NCBI GenBank assembly: GCA_035536185.1
Contig: DATLOM010000058.1
Span: 1-64,000, forward strand
From: GCA-2861595 sp035536185
GTDB lineage: Bacteria > Actinomycetota > Acidimicrobiia > Acidimicrobiales > GCA-2861595
DNA length: 64,000 bases
Reading direction: 5' to 3'
Below, in pieces: positions 20,481 through 29,063 of this stretch. The number at the start of each line of letters is the position of its first letter. Within the stretch, counting starts at the first letter, position 1. Below the pieces are notes generated by a model, which worked only from the letters and a program-made list of their open reading frames with translations, was not told the DNA's origin and made no database searches. The position numbers were made by a program, and so were the translations under genes.

Positions 20481-20508
20481 GCACGGTGCGCCGCATGCCG
20501 CACCGTTG

Positions 20509-20547
20509 CGAGTACATACCGGGCGCTTTCCGCCCGCTATGTACTCG
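20509..20547. repeat. 39-bp palindrome, copy 1
   Basis: CGAGTACATA...TATGTACTCG with TTTCC in the loop. Arms pair over about 16 bp. It lies 29 bp after the cysteine desulfurase stop, as the first of a tandem pair. Confidence 0.9.
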
Positions 20548-20601
20548 AAACGGCGGTAGGTGGGCCTTGTCCGACGGTGCGCCCCGCACCCCAGCCCGTT
20601 G

Positions 20602-20640
20602 CGAGTACATGCCGGGCGTTTTCCGCCCGCTATGTACTCG
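20602..20640. repeat. 39-bp palindrome, copy 2
   Basis: Same family, 93 bp after copy 1 and in the same orientation, ending 20 bp before the mnmA start. The pair may separate expression of the two genes by hairpin formation. No U-tract follows. Confidence 0.9.
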
Positions 20641-20660
20641 AAACCACGGGGGGAGCGGCC

Positions 20661-21722
20661 GTGGGTGAGCGGGTGCTGGTGGCGATGTCCGGCGGGGTGG
20701 ACTCGTCGGTGGCGGCGGCGCTGATGGTGGAGGCGGGCCACGAGGTGGTCGGCGCCACCATGAAGCTGTGGGGCGGGGCCAGCGACTCGGGGTGCTGCTC
20801 GGTGGCCGACGTGGACGATGCCCGCCGGGTGGCCCAGCAGCTGGGCATCGTCCACCACGTGTTCAACTTCGGCGACGACTTCGAGACCCATGTCGTGGGG
20901 CCCTACGTGGCGGACCACGCCGCCGGGCGGACCCCGAACCCGTGCGTCGAGTGCAACCGCCACCTCAAGTTCGACCGGTTCCTGCACCGGGCCGCCCAGC
21001 TCGGCTTCGACGCCGTCGCCACTGGCCACCACGCCCGCATCACCTCGGAAGGCGGGAGCTGGCAGCTCCGGCGGGGCGCCGACCGGGCCAAGGACCAGTC
21101 CTACGTGCTCTCCATGCTTGGCCAGGCCCAGCTGTCGCGGGTCCGGCTCCCGGTCGGCGAGTTGACCAAGGCCGAGGTGCGGGAGCGGGCCGCCGCCCTC
21201 GGGCTGCGCACGGCGGCCAAGGCCGACAGCCAGGACGTGTGCTTCATCACGTCGACCGGAGGGCGCCACGCCTTCCTGAGCCAGCGCATCGACCTCCGCC
21301 GTGGGAGGGTGCTCGACGCCGCGACCGGCACCGAGATCGGCCAGGTGCCGGCGATAGAGCTCGTGAGCGTGGGCCAGCGTCGCGGTATGGGCAGCGGAGG
21401 CGCCGGCGCCGGCGCTCCGCAGGGCCAACGCCGTTATGCGATCGCCGTCGACACAGAGGACAGAACGGTGACGGCCGGCACCCAGGCGGATCTCCTCACC
21501 GATGCCCTGGCCATAAGCCTCGCCGGCTGGTCCTGGACCGACGAACCCGTGCCGGCCGGCACGGCGGTCTGGGCCCAGGTCAGCGCCCATGGCACACCCC
21601 GCGCCGCTGTGCTCGATGCTGGCGGGCTCCGCTGGCGGAAGCCGGAGAATCGAGTAGCCCCCGGTCAGACGATCGCCATCTACGACGGCGACAGCGTCCT
21701 CGGCTCCGCCGTCGCCGCCTGA
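20661..21722 (+). CDS. mnmA: tRNA-uridine 2-sulfurtransferase
   Basis: MnmA makes 2-thiouridine at the wobble position of Glu, Gln and Lys tRNAs, using ATP and persulfide sulfur. 353 residues. The PP-loop is VAMSGGVDSSVAAALM (residues 7-22). The catalytic Cys pair is C in NPCVECNRHLKF (about 94) and C in SQDVCFITS (about 195). ATGHHARI and KDQSYVLSML are further family marks. GTG 20661 is chosen because GGGGGGAG precedes it and the PP-loop then begins near residue 7. It sits directly downstream of a palindrome pair and the desulfurase gene, its probable sulfur donor. Confidence 0.95.
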   Translation: MGERVLVAMSGGVDSSVAAALMVEAGHEVVGATMKLWGGASDSGCCSVADVDDARRVAQQLGIVHHVFNFGDDFETHVVGPYVADHAAGRTPNPCVECNRHLKFDRFLHRAAQLGFDAVATGHHARITSEGGSWQLRRGADRAKDQSYVLSMLGQAQLSRVRLPVGELTKAEVRERAAALGLRTAAKADSQDVCFITSTGGRHAFLSQRIDLRRGRVLDAATGTEIGQVPAIELVSVGQRRGMGSGGAGAGAPQGQRRYAIAVDTEDRTVTAGTQADLLTDALAISLAGWSWTDEPVPAGTAVWAQVSAHGTPRAAVLDAGGLRWRKPENRVAPGQTIAIYDGDSVLGSAVAA

Positions 21723-21749
21723 CCCGGGAGCCGGCGCCGCCGCCTGACG

Positions 21750-22616
21750 TCATCCCGTGGTGATGCGCCTCGCCGCCGCTTCCTTCAGGACCTCGCCTGG
21801 CCGGGTCGGGGTGAACAGGAGGCGGGCCGAGGAGCCGGGCTCGCCTATACGGGTGCCGGGGCGCATGAGCATCATCGGCACCTTCTCGGTGAGCACGAGC
21901 TCGAGGGCCAGACCCGGCGCCCGCTGGGTGATGTCGAGCGAGTCCGTGTCGGCCGGAGCGGGGCGGAGGACCTCGACGATCTGGCGGCGGAACAGCACCG
22001 GGTCGGCGAGAGCGATCGGGTCGTGCAGCACCAGCCCGGCGGGCACGAAGACCACCCACCGCCGGGAGAGGTTGTTCATGGCGGCCAGGAGCAGGCCGGC
22101 GACCGGCAGGCCCACGACGGCGAGGGCAGCCGCGGCGACCCAGCGCCGGCAGGCGAGCAGCAGCAGCACTCCTACCGGTGCACCGACGGCCAGGGCCCAT
22201 GCCAGCGGCAGGATGCCCAGCAGCAGCGGGCCGGGCACGCGCAACGGCAGCCGGCGCTCGTTCGGGTATGCCGGCCCGTTCACGTACCGAGCTCCGGTCT
22301 CGGGCAGGAAGATCAGGACGAGCGCCAGCGCGGCCGACCCCACGGCCAGCGCCGAGGGATGACCGTCGACGGCCGCCAGCACGGCCGCGGCCAACGCCGC
22401 CGGCGCCACGACTCGTAACGCGGTGAGGGCCACGGGATGGGCTATCAGGGTGGCCGTCACCACGGCGGCCCACCCCGCCCACATCGCCGTGGACGCCACC
22501 AACTGGACAGCCCGGCTGTGCCCGTCCAGGGCGGCCCCCAGGCTCGGGCCGGCGGTCAGGGGCAGGACGGCCCAGGCGGCGCGCACGGCCCACGGGAGCA
22601 GAGACGGGAGGCGCAT
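21750..22616 (-). CDS. Multi-pass membrane protein, unknown function
   Basis: A 288-residue protein, very rich in Ala, Leu and Val. About six hydrophobic segments occupy residues 8-185, and a soluble C-terminal region of about 100 residues follows, beginning NNLSRRWVVFVPAGLVLHDP. That tail has alternating hydrophobic residues and several acidic ones, as in a small cytoplasmic beta-rich domain. No family is recognised. It is convergent with mnmA (27 bp) and divergent from the small gene at 22667. Confidence 0.7.
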   Translation of the reverse strand: MRLPSLLPWAVRAAWAVLPLTAGPSLGAALDGHSRAVQLVASTAMWAGWAAVVTATLIAHPVALTALRVVAPAALAAAVLAAVDGHPSALAVGSAALALVLIFLPETGARYVNGPAYPNERRLPLRVPGPLLLGILPLAWALAVGAPVGVLLLLACRRWVAAAALAVVGLPVAGLLLAAMNNLSRRWVVFVPAGLVLHDPIALADPVLFRRQIVEVLRPAPADTDSLDITQRAPGLALELVLTEKVPMMLMRPGTRIGEPGSSARLLFTPTRPGEVLKEAAARRITTG

Positions 22617-22666
22617 GGCGGAGGGCGCACTCTCGCAGACCGGTGCCGATGTACGACAATCGGCCG

Positions 22667-22861
22667 ATGAGCGACGTGCGACTGGTGGACCTCGACGTGA
22701 TAAAGCGCTACAGCCTGGCCGTGCGCCAGGAGTGGGCGCCGGCCGAGGAGCTCCTTGCCGTCCTCGAAGCCACCCGCCGGCAGGTGCTGGCCGCCGGCGC
22801 CGCCCCCGCGCCCCGCTCGCGCCGGCGCCGGCAGCCGGCGGGCGACCGCACGACCTCGTAG
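22667..22861 (+). CDS. Small hypothetical protein upstream of ligA
   Basis: A 64-residue protein: an amphipathic N-terminal part (RLVDLDVIKRYSLAVRQEW), a helix (EELLAVLEATRRQVLAAG) and an Arg/Pro-rich basic tail. ATG 22667 is chosen over ATG 22649 and 22643 because a GACAAT box ends 6 nt before it. It ends 12 bp before ligA and may be co-transcribed. The basic tail suggests nucleic-acid binding, but there is no recognisable domain. Confidence 0.5.
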   Translation: MSDVRLVDLDVIKRYSLAVRQEWAPAEELLAVLEATRRQVLAAGAAPAPRSRRRRQPAGDRTTS

Positions 22862-22873
22862 CGTCCGAGCCCC

Positions 22874-24910
22874 ATGACCTGCTCGCCCAACCCGGCGGCC
22901 CGGGCCGATGACCTGCGGGCCCAGATCGAGCACCACAACGTGGCCTACCACCAGCTCGACGCCCCCGAGATCAGCGACGCCGACTACGACGCCCTCGTCC
23001 GGGAGCTGGCGGCCATCGAGGAGGCCCACCCGGACCTGGCCACCCCCGAGTCGCCCACCCAGCAGGTAGGTGCGGCTCCCTCCGTCCTCTTCGCCCCCAT
23101 CCAGCACCGGTCCCGCATGATGTCGCTCGACAACGTGACCTCGCTGGAGGAGCTGCTGGCTTGGGGCAAGCGCATGGAGCGCTTCATCTCCGGCGACGTC
23201 GACTACGTCTGCGAGCTCAAGATCGACGGCGTCGCCATCTCCCTCCTCTACGAGGACGGCCACTACGTCCGGGCGGCCACGAGGGGCGACGGCCGGACGG
23301 GTGAGGACGTCACCGCCAACGTGGCCACCATCGCCGCCATCCCGCAGCGGGTCCGAACCGAGGAGGGTGACAAGCCACCGAGCCTGCTCGAGGTCCGGGG
23401 CGAGGTGTACATGCCCACGGCGGCGTTCAAGGAGCTGAACGAGCGCCAGACCGAAGCCGGGGGGCGGCTGTTCGCCAACCCCCGCAACGCCGGCGCCGGC
23501 TCGCTGCGCCAGAAGGACGCCGGCATCACCGCCTCCCGCCAGCTCGGCTACTGGGCCTACCAGATCGGCGACATCGTGGGCGGCCCCACCTTCATCCGTC
23601 ACTCCCAGACCCTCGACTACCTCCGCGGCGCCGGCTTCCCGATCAACCCCGAGATCTCCGTCATCGGCAATCTCGACGAGGTCCACGCCTTCTGCCGCCG
23701 ATGGGAGCAGCACCGCCACGACCTCGACTACGAGATCGACGGCGTGGTCGTCAAGGTCGACGACCTGGCCCAGCGAGCCGAGCTGGGCAGTACCTCCAAG
23801 GCCCCCCGCTGGGCCATCGCCTACAAGTTCCCGCCGGAGGAGCGCACCACCCTCCTCAAGCAGATCACCGTCTCCATCGGCCCCTCGGGCCGGGCCACCC
23901 CCTTCGCCGTGCTGGAGCCGGTGTTCGTGGGCGGGTCCACCGTCGGTGTCGCCACTCTCCACAACGAGGACCAGGTCGCGGCCAAGGACGTGCGGGAGGG
24001 CGACACCGTCATCGTCCGCAAGGCGGGAGACGTGATCCCCGAGGTCGTGGGGCCCGTGCTGGCGCTGCGCCCCGAGGGGCTGGAACAGTGGCACTTCCCG
24101 CCCACGTGCCCGAGCTGCGGGGGGCCCCTAGTCCGGGCCGCCGGCGCCAGCGACACCAACTGCACCAACGTGGAGTGCCCGGCTCAGCGCATGCGGCGCA
24201 TCGAGCACTTCGCCTCCCGCGGGGCCATGGACATCGAGGGCCTGGGGGAGCGCACGGTCCGGCTCTTCTTCGACGAGGGCCTGGTCAAGGACGTGGGCGA
24301 CGTCTACTCCATCGACCTCGATCGCGTCCGCAGCCTCGAGGGGTTCGGCGAGATCTCGGTGGCCAAGCTGGCCGCCGCCATCGAGGCCTCCAAGCAGCTC
24401 CCCCTCGCCAACCTCCTCGTGGCCCTGGCCATCCCCCACGTGGGCGGCACCGGCGCCCAGGTACTGGCCCGCTCGCTCGGCCACCTCGACCGGATCATGA
24501 GTGCCTCGGTGGAGGAGCTGGCCGCCGTCGAGGGCGTGGGGCCGACGATCGCCACCAGCGTGCACGACTTCTTCGCCAACCCCCGCAACCAGGAGGTGCT
24601 CGACAAGCTGCGCGCCGCCGGCGTCAACCTCGAGGGCCCGGGCGAGCCGGACGTGCCCCAGACACTGGCCGGTCGCTCGATCGTCGTCACGGGCACGCTC
24701 GAGCGCTGGTCACGGGAGGCGGCCGAGGACGCCATCAAGTCGAGAGGCGGCAAGTCCCCCGGCAGCGTCTCCAAGAAGACCGACGCCGTCGTCGCCGGCG
24801 AGGCACCCGGTCAGGCCAAGATCAACAAGGCCTCGGACCTCGGCATCGCCGTCATCTCCGAGGACGACTTCGAGCACCTCCTCGAGACCGGCGAGGTCAG
24901 GAAACGTTGA
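22874..24910 (+). CDS. ligA: NAD-dependent DNA ligase
   Basis: Seals nicks in duplex DNA during replication and repair, using NAD. The full-length 678-residue protein has domain Ia (HHNVAYHQLDAPEISDADYD), the nucleotidyltransferase domain with the adenylated Lys in CELKIDGVAIS (about 117), and EVRGEVYMPT. The OB fold and four-Cys zinc finger (CPSCGG...CTNVECPAQR, about 413-440) are followed by the helix-hairpin-helix block and a BRCT domain (about 595-678). The 3' end overlaps the convergent gene by 14 bp. Start ATG 22874. Confidence 0.97.
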   Translation: MTCSPNPAARADDLRAQIEHHNVAYHQLDAPEISDADYDALVRELAAIEEAHPDLATPESPTQQVGAAPSVLFAPIQHRSRMMSLDNVTSLEELLAWGKRMERFISGDVDYVCELKIDGVAISLLYEDGHYVRAATRGDGRTGEDVTANVATIAAIPQRVRTEEGDKPPSLLEVRGEVYMPTAAFKELNERQTEAGGRLFANPRNAGAGSLRQKDAGITASRQLGYWAYQIGDIVGGPTFIRHSQTLDYLRGAGFPINPEISVIGNLDEVHAFCRRWEQHRHDLDYEIDGVVVKVDDLAQRAELGSTSKAPRWAIAYKFPPEERTTLLKQITVSIGPSGRATPFAVLEPVFVGGSTVGVATLHNEDQVAAKDVREGDTVIVRKAGDVIPEVVGPVLALRPEGLEQWHFPPTCPSCGGPLVRAAGASDTNCTNVECPAQRMRRIEHFASRGAMDIEGLGERTVRLFFDEGLVKDVGDVYSIDLDRVRSLEGFGEISVAKLAAAIEASKQLPLANLLVALAIPHVGGTGAQVLARSLGHLDRIMSASVEELAAVEGVGPTIATSVHDFFANPRNQEVLDKLRAAGVNLEGPGEPDVPQTLAGRSIVVTGTLERWSREAAEDAIKSRGGKSPGSVSKKTDAVVAGEAPGQAKINKASDLGIAVISEDDFEHLLETGEVRKR

Positions 24911-25349
24911 AGCACCACCGGTAGGTGCCGCCCTCGGCCGAGGGGTCGACAGACGTGTAGTCGACCACGGCACAGGCCCGGCCCGCTGGCAGCGCCTCGA
25001 TCTCCTTGCCCTCCCCGGGCGTGAAGGCGTAACGGTTCAGGCCCTCGATCACGTCGAGCTGGTCGTCGGGCACGGGAATGCCGTTGACGGTAAGGGCGCC
25101 CCTGAACTCGGGCGTCAGCTCCACGAAGATCTCCGTCTGGCGCAGCTGGAGGCTGGCCGGCAGGGGAGAAACGGCCCGGATGGCCTGCGGGCGCAGCCGC
25201 GGGTTCGGAGACTCGTCGTGCTCGGTGAAGGCCACGTACATCGCGGCCAGGGCGAAAGCCAGCAGGACCGACATCACCACCCGCGGCACGGTGACCAGCC
25301 GCTCCCTGCCGCGGCCCTTGCTGCGGTCCTTGCCCACGGGTGACGCCAT
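24897..25349 (-). CDS. Single-pass membrane-anchored protein, unknown function
   Basis: A 150-residue protein with a basic cytoplasmic N-terminus, one transmembrane segment (about 24-41, VVMSVLLAFALAAMYVAF), and an extracytoplasmic domain of about 105 residues with two Cys (RACAVVDY and YRWCFNVS) that could form a disulfide. No family is recognised. The start ATG 25349 lies 83 bp from the divergent kinase gene, so it may share that regulatory region. Its 3' end overlaps ligA antisense by 14 bp. Confidence 0.65.
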   Translation of the reverse strand: MASPVGKDRSKGRGRERLVTVPRVVMSVLLAFALAAMYVAFTEHDESPNPRLRPQAIRAVSPLPASLQLRQTEIFVELTPEFRGALTVNGIPVPDDQLDVIEGLNRYAFTPGEGKEIEALPAGRACAVVDYTSVDPSAEGGTYRWCFNVS

Positions 25350-25432
25350 GGCGCCATTCTTGTCCGCTCGGCCGCCGGCCCGACCACCGCAGGTCCCCGG
25401 TCCGAACGGCAGCACCAGATAGCCTCGTAATC

Positions 25433-27376
25433 GTGGCCAAGTCGCGCATGGCCGACCACGTCGGACGGGTCCTCGGTGACCGATACCGCCTGCTGGCGCC
25501 CATCGGCACGGGCGCGTCCGCCCAGGTGTTCCTGGCCGAGGACGTCACCCTGCGCCGCCAGGTGGCGGTCAAGATCCTGCACGCCGCCCTGGCCGAGGAC
25601 GAGTCGTTCCTGCGCCGGTTCCGGGCCGAGGCCCAGCAGGCCGCCGCCCTCAACCACCCGAACATCATGCGGGTCTTCGACTGGGGCGAGTCCGACGACG
25701 GCCCGTACCTGGTCCTCGAGTACCTGGGCGGGGGCAGTCTCCGCGACGTCCTCGACGCCGGGCCCCTGCTGTCGGCCTCCCAGGCCCTTCTCGTCGGGCT
25801 GGAGGCGGCCCGGGCCCTCGACTACGCCCACCGCCGGCACCTCGTCCACCGTGACATCAAGCCGGCCAACCTGTTGTTCGACGACGAGGGCCGGCTCTGC
25901 ATCGCCGACTTCGGCCTGGCCCGGGCACTGGCCGAGGCGGCGTGGACCGAACCGGCAGGGGCAATCCTCGGCACCGCCCGTTACGCCTCGCCCGAGCAGG
26001 CCCAGGGCAAGTCGGTCGACGGCAAGGCCGACGTCTACGCGCTGGCCCTCGTGCTCGTGGAAGCCGTCACCGGCCAGGTCCCGTTCTCGGCCGACACCAC
26101 CATCGCCACCCTGATGGCCCGGGTGGGGGCGAGCCTCGACGTCCCGCCCGAGCTGGGGCCGCTCGGGCCCGTGCTCCAGAAGGCGGCCGCTCCCGATCCC
26201 GAGCAGCGCCTCGATGCCCGGCGGCTGGCCACTTCCCTCGACAAGACGGCGACCGACCTTCCCGTGCCGGCCCCTCTGCAACTGGTGCGCACCGACCGTA
26301 TCGCCGCTGAGGCGGCGGGGGCGCTGGAGGAAGGCGGGGACGGCGGCGGAGAGAACGACGGCACCCACGCCACCGTCACCCTCGACCTCCGTGAGAACGA
26401 CATCACCCATCTGGGCGTACGCCGCCTCTACGACGGCGCCGAGGACGCGGCCGACGCCGCGCCCCATCCGGGCCTCCTGCCGGCAGCCAGCCGGCGCCGC
26501 CGGCGCTGGCCCTGGATCGCCGCCGTCGCCGTGTTCCTACTTCTGCTCGGCGCCGGCACGGCCTACGTGCTCGCCCGCTCCCGGGTGCCCAGCCATCCCG
26601 TGCCCGCCCTGCGGGGGCAGACCGTCCCCCAGGCCAAGGCCGCCCTCCGCGACGAGGACTTCAGCGTCAAGGTGAGCGGGCAGCGCTTCGACGAGGAGCT
26701 GGTCGCCGGCGCCATCATCGACCAGAACCCCTCCTCCCTGGCCACGCTGCGGGAGGGCAGCACCGTCACCGTCGTGGTCTCCAAGGGCCCGGCGCCCCGG
26801 CCCGTCCCGCTCCTCCTGGACCTCGACAGGCCTACGGCCGAGAAGACCTTGACCGACGCCGGCTTCGTGCCCAAGGTGGTCACCCAGATCAACGAGGAGA
26901 AGCCGAAGGGGGTCGTGGTCGACTGGTCCCCCAAGGGCGCCACCCTGCCCAAGGGCTCCGATGTCACCGTCATCATCTCCGACGGTCCGGCACCCATCGA
27001 GGTGCCCGACCTGAGCGGGAAGACCTACGAGGACGCCAAGGCCGTGCTCACGGGCAAGGGGCTGGAGGTCGCCCAGCTCGAGAAGTTCGACAGCGACGTG
27101 GACAAGGGCCAGGTCATCTCCACCACACCGGGGACGGGGGCCAAGGTGCCCAAGGGCGAAACGGTGACGATCATCGTCTCCAAGGGCCCCGACATCGTCG
27201 ACGTTCCCGAGGTGGCCGGCAAGACGGTGGCGGAGGCGACCGCCATCCTCAGGGCGGCTGGGCTCGGCGTCAGCGGCACGGGCGGCAAGCCCAACGGGGA
27301 CCGGGTCATCTTCACCGATCCCCAGGCCGGCACCAAGGCCAGGCGCGGTACCGGTGTCTTTCTGTACGTTCGCTGA
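25433..27376 (+). CDS. Ser/Thr protein kinase with four PASTA domains
   Basis: A PknB-like 647-residue membrane kinase. Kinase domain about 11-285: glycine loop IGTGASAQVFLAED, VAVKIL with Lys about 46, VHRDIKPANLLF with catalytic Asp about 141, then IADFGLA and GTARYASPEQAQGKSVDGKADVYAL. After a linker, one transmembrane helix (about 359-381) leads to four extracellular PASTA repeats of about 65 residues each, which in this family bind peptidoglycan or lipid II fragments. GTG 25433 follows TAGCCT by 7 nt. It is likely to coordinate cell-wall growth. No phosphatase or cell-division genes sit next to it. Confidence 0.94.
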   Translation: MAKSRMADHVGRVLGDRYRLLAPIGTGASAQVFLAEDVTLRRQVAVKILHAALAEDESFLRRFRAEAQQAAALNHPNIMRVFDWGESDDGPYLVLEYLGGGSLRDVLDAGPLLSASQALLVGLEAARALDYAHRRHLVHRDIKPANLLFDDEGRLCIADFGLARALAEAAWTEPAGAILGTARYASPEQAQGKSVDGKADVYALALVLVEAVTGQVPFSADTTIATLMARVGASLDVPPELGPLGPVLQKAAAPDPEQRLDARRLATSLDKTATDLPVPAPLQLVRTDRIAAEAAGALEEGGDGGGENDGTHATVTLDLRENDITHLGVRRLYDGAEDAADAAPHPGLLPAASRRRRRWPWIAAVAVFLLLLGAGTAYVLARSRVPSHPVPALRGQTVPQAKAALRDEDFSVKVSGQRFDEELVAGAIIDQNPSSLATLREGSTVTVVVSKGPAPRPVPLLLDLDRPTAEKTLTDAGFVPKVVTQINEEKPKGVVVDWSPKGATLPKGSDVTVIISDGPAPIEVPDLSGKTYEDAKAVLTGKGLEVAQLEKFDSDVDKGQVISTTPGTGAKVPKGETVTIIVSKGPDIVDVPEVAGKTVAEATAILRAAGLGVSGTGGKPNGDRVIFTDPQAGTKARRGTGVFLYVR

Positions 27377-27454
27377 GCGAGGCGCCGTGACCACGCCGAG
27401 TAGTCATTCTGGGCTATTCACGAAATGATACTGGCCAAAGGACCGAACGTGCCG

Positions 27455-27550
27455 TAGTATGCAGTTACAAGAGCCCGAAGGGGGTGGCGAGCTGAGGCAG
27501 CGTTCCCCAGCCGCTACCGGTGCCGTCGCCCCTTTCGGCTCTTTCTCTCG
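27455..27550 (+). ncRNA. Candidate small structured RNA with promoter and terminator
   Basis: A promoter-like pair (TGGCCA 27432-27437, 17-nt spacer, TAGTAT 27455-27460) precedes a segment that folds on itself. AAGAGCC at 27469-27475 pairs with GGCTCTT at 27537-27543, extended by GAAGGGG with CCCCTTTC. Inside, GGCAGCG can pair with CGCTACC. The 3' side ends in ctttctctc, which is pyrimidine-rich and terminator-like. It could equally be only the terminator of the kinase gene that ends at 27376. It matches no RNA family I recognise. Confidence 0.35.
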
Positions 27551-27556
27551 GTCCGG

Positions 27557-27967
27557 CTACTCCGTGATCGCGGCCAGCCGCTTCTGAACCTCGGCGGCGT
27601 CGGGGTCGGCGGTCGGCGACTGCATTAGGCCCATGAGCTTGGTCAGGTCGCCGTCGACCTTGATCTTTCCGCTCATGAAGTGCTGGACGGCGGTGGCCGG
27701 GTCGAGGAAGATCGCCCGGGCGGTCACGTAGTCGAGGGTGACGGTGACCTCGGCATCCTCCAGGTGGCCGGGGGCCAGGCTCATCTGGCCGGCGGTGCTG
27801 TCGACGTGGAGGTCGATGGTCCCTTCGCCGAAGGGGACCTCGGTGATGACCTGGTTCATCCTCACCTCAGGGGTCTCGCCCCCCTCCAGGCGGACGGCGT
27901 AATCGTCCCGGATCTTCCCGGCGGCAGCCATCCAGTCGTCACTCAGGAACGGGTAGGTGTCGGGCAC
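27557..27967 (-). CDS. SCP2 sterol-carrier-like domain protein
   Basis: A 136-residue protein that is essentially one SCP2 domain. Seen: GTIDLHVDSTAGQMSLAPG, then VTVTLDYVTARAIFLDP, then AVQHFMSGKIKVDGDLTKLMGLM, the most conserved part of the fold. The fold binds lipids or acyl-CoA; the ligand is unknown. Start GTG 27967 has TAGGTT 6 nt upstream (leaderless) and AGGTGG directly before it. It is divergent from the esterase gene with only 18 bp between start codons. Confidence 0.85.
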   Translation of the reverse strand: MPDTYPFLSDDWMAAAGKIRDDYAVRLEGGETPEVRMNQVITEVPFGEGTIDLHVDSTAGQMSLAPGHLEDAEVTVTLDYVTARAIFLDPATAVQHFMSGKIKVDGDLTKLMGLMQSPTADPDAAEVQKRLAAITE

Positions 27968-27985
27968 CCACCTAACCTAATTCTG
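27968..27985. promoter_or_regulatory. Overlapping divergent leaderless promoters
   Basis: Within 18 bp lie both -10 boxes: TAGGTT on the minus strand (complement of 27974-27979) for the SCP2 gene and TAACCT (27973-27978) on the plus strand for the esterase. Their start codons are 6 and 7 nt away. The boxes occupy the same base pairs, so the two genes cannot be initiated at the same moment from one molecule. Confidence 0.6.
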
Positions 27986-28705
27986 ATGTCCGGCTCCGGC
28001 GCGCTCGTGCTGCACGGCTTCACGGGTACCCCCAGGTCGGTCTCCGGGGTGTCCGAAGCCCTGGCCGGCGCCGGCTTCGCCGTGGAGGCGCCGCTCCTGC
28101 CCGGCCACGGTGGGGCCATGGACGACCTGGTGGCCACGGGGTGGCCGGACTGGTCCGCCGCCGTGGAGGACGCCTACCTGGATCTCGTCAAGAGGTGTAT
28201 TTCGGTGGTCGTCTTCGGCCTCTCGCTGGGGGGAAGCCTGGCGTGCTGGCTGGCCGCCGGGCACAAGGACGTGGCCGGCATCGTGTGCGTGAACCCGATG
28301 ATCGAGCCCGTGGCCGACTCCTTCGTGGAGATGCTCGACCAGCTCGTCGCCTCGGGCTTCTCGAGCGTTCCCGCCTTCGGCTCCGACATCGCCCGGCCCG
28401 ACGTGGTCGAGGAGAGCCTGGGCGGGGCCCCGTTCGTCCCGATGAAGTCGCTCTTCGCCGGCGTGGCCGAGATGGCGCCTCGGCTGGAGGACATCGCCTG
28501 CCCCCTCCTGCTCTTCACCAGCAGGAAGGACCACGTCGTGCCGCCCTCGTCCAGCGACTATCTCGCCGCCCGGGCCTCTGGCCCCGTCGAGCGGGTGGTC
28601 CTCGAGCGCAGCTACCACGTGGCGACCCTGGACTGGGACGCCCCCGGCATCGAGTCCCGCACCGTCGCCTTCGCCCGGAAGGTCACCGCCACCTCCGCGG
28701 CCTGA
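27986..28705 (+). CDS. Alpha/beta hydrolase, carboxylesterase/monoacylglycerol lipase type
   Basis: 239 residues, close to Est30-like esterases. ALVLHGFTGTPRS gives the oxyanion-hole HGFTG. VFGLSLGGSLAC contains the nucleophile Ser (about 78) in GLSLGG. The Asp is in FTSRKDHVVP (about 188) and the His in RSYHVATLD (about 217). There is no signal peptide, so it is cytosolic. Start ATG 27986 is 7 nt after TAACCT. The substrate is probably a short- or medium-chain acyl ester, possibly connected to the lipid-binding SCP2 neighbour; that link is inference. Confidence 0.88.
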   Translation: MSGSGALVLHGFTGTPRSVSGVSEALAGAGFAVEAPLLPGHGGAMDDLVATGWPDWSAAVEDAYLDLVKRCISVVVFGLSLGGSLACWLAAGHKDVAGIVCVNPMIEPVADSFVEMLDQLVASGFSSVPAFGSDIARPDVVEESLGGAPFVPMKSLFAGVAEMAPRLEDIACPLLLFTSRKDHVVPPSSSDYLAARASGPVERVVLERSYHVATLDWDAPGIESRTVAFARKVTATSAA

Positions 28706-28754
28706 GGCCGGGCGCTGCGGGGAGCGGCCACCGGCGGCCGCGTAGCATCGGCCG

Positions 28755-29063
28755 GTGCCCTCTCCCCAGCGGATCACCAGGGAAGACGTCTCCCACGTGG
28801 CCCGCCTCGCCCGTCTCGACCTCACCGACGACGAGCTGGACCGCTTCACCGGGCACCTGGGTGACGTGCTCGAACATGCCGCCGGAGTGGCCGCGCTGGA
28901 CACCGCCGGCGTGGAGCCGACGGCCCACCCCCACCCCCTGGCCAACGTGCTGCGCCCCGACGAGCCCCGGCCGGGCCTCGACCGGGCCGAGGTGCTGGCC
29001 ATGGCGCCGGCCGCCGAGGACAACCGTTTCCGGGTGCCCCGGATCCTCGGGGAGCAACCGTGA
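28755..29063 (+). CDS. gatC: Asp-tRNA(Asn)/Glu-tRNA(Gln) amidotransferase subunit C
   Basis: GatC stabilises the GatA-GatB complex that converts Glu-tRNA(Gln) or Asp-tRNA(Asn) to the amidated forms. 102 residues, the usual length. It begins ITREDVSHVARLARLDLTDDEL, the family signature, and ends FRVPRILGEQ. GTG 28755 follows TAGCAT by 6 nt, a leaderless start and promoter for the gatCAB unit. It overlaps gatA by 4 nt (GTGA). Confidence 0.95.
   Translation: MPSPQRITREDVSHVARLARLDLTDDELDRFTGHLGDVLEHAAGVAALDTAGVEPTAHPHPLANVLRPDEPRPGLDRAEVLAMAPAAEDNRFRVPRILGEQP

Noticed and set aside
20509..20640. Two similar repeats separated by unique sequence, CRISPR-like
   Set aside because: Only two units per site, each unit a full palindrome, intervals of 72-93 bp that vary, and no cas genes. 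They fit REP-type elements better.
17973..21590. Very long minus-strand open frame (about 1,200 codons)
   Set aside because: It is antisense to the ligase, cysteine desulfurase and mnmA genes, which have clear family motifs. Long antisense frames are common in high-GC DNA.
27459..27587. 41-codon frame beginning ATGCAGTTACAAGAG
   Set aside because: It runs through the structured RNA candidate and into the SCP2 gene on the opposite strand. No ribosome site, and composition is not coding-like.
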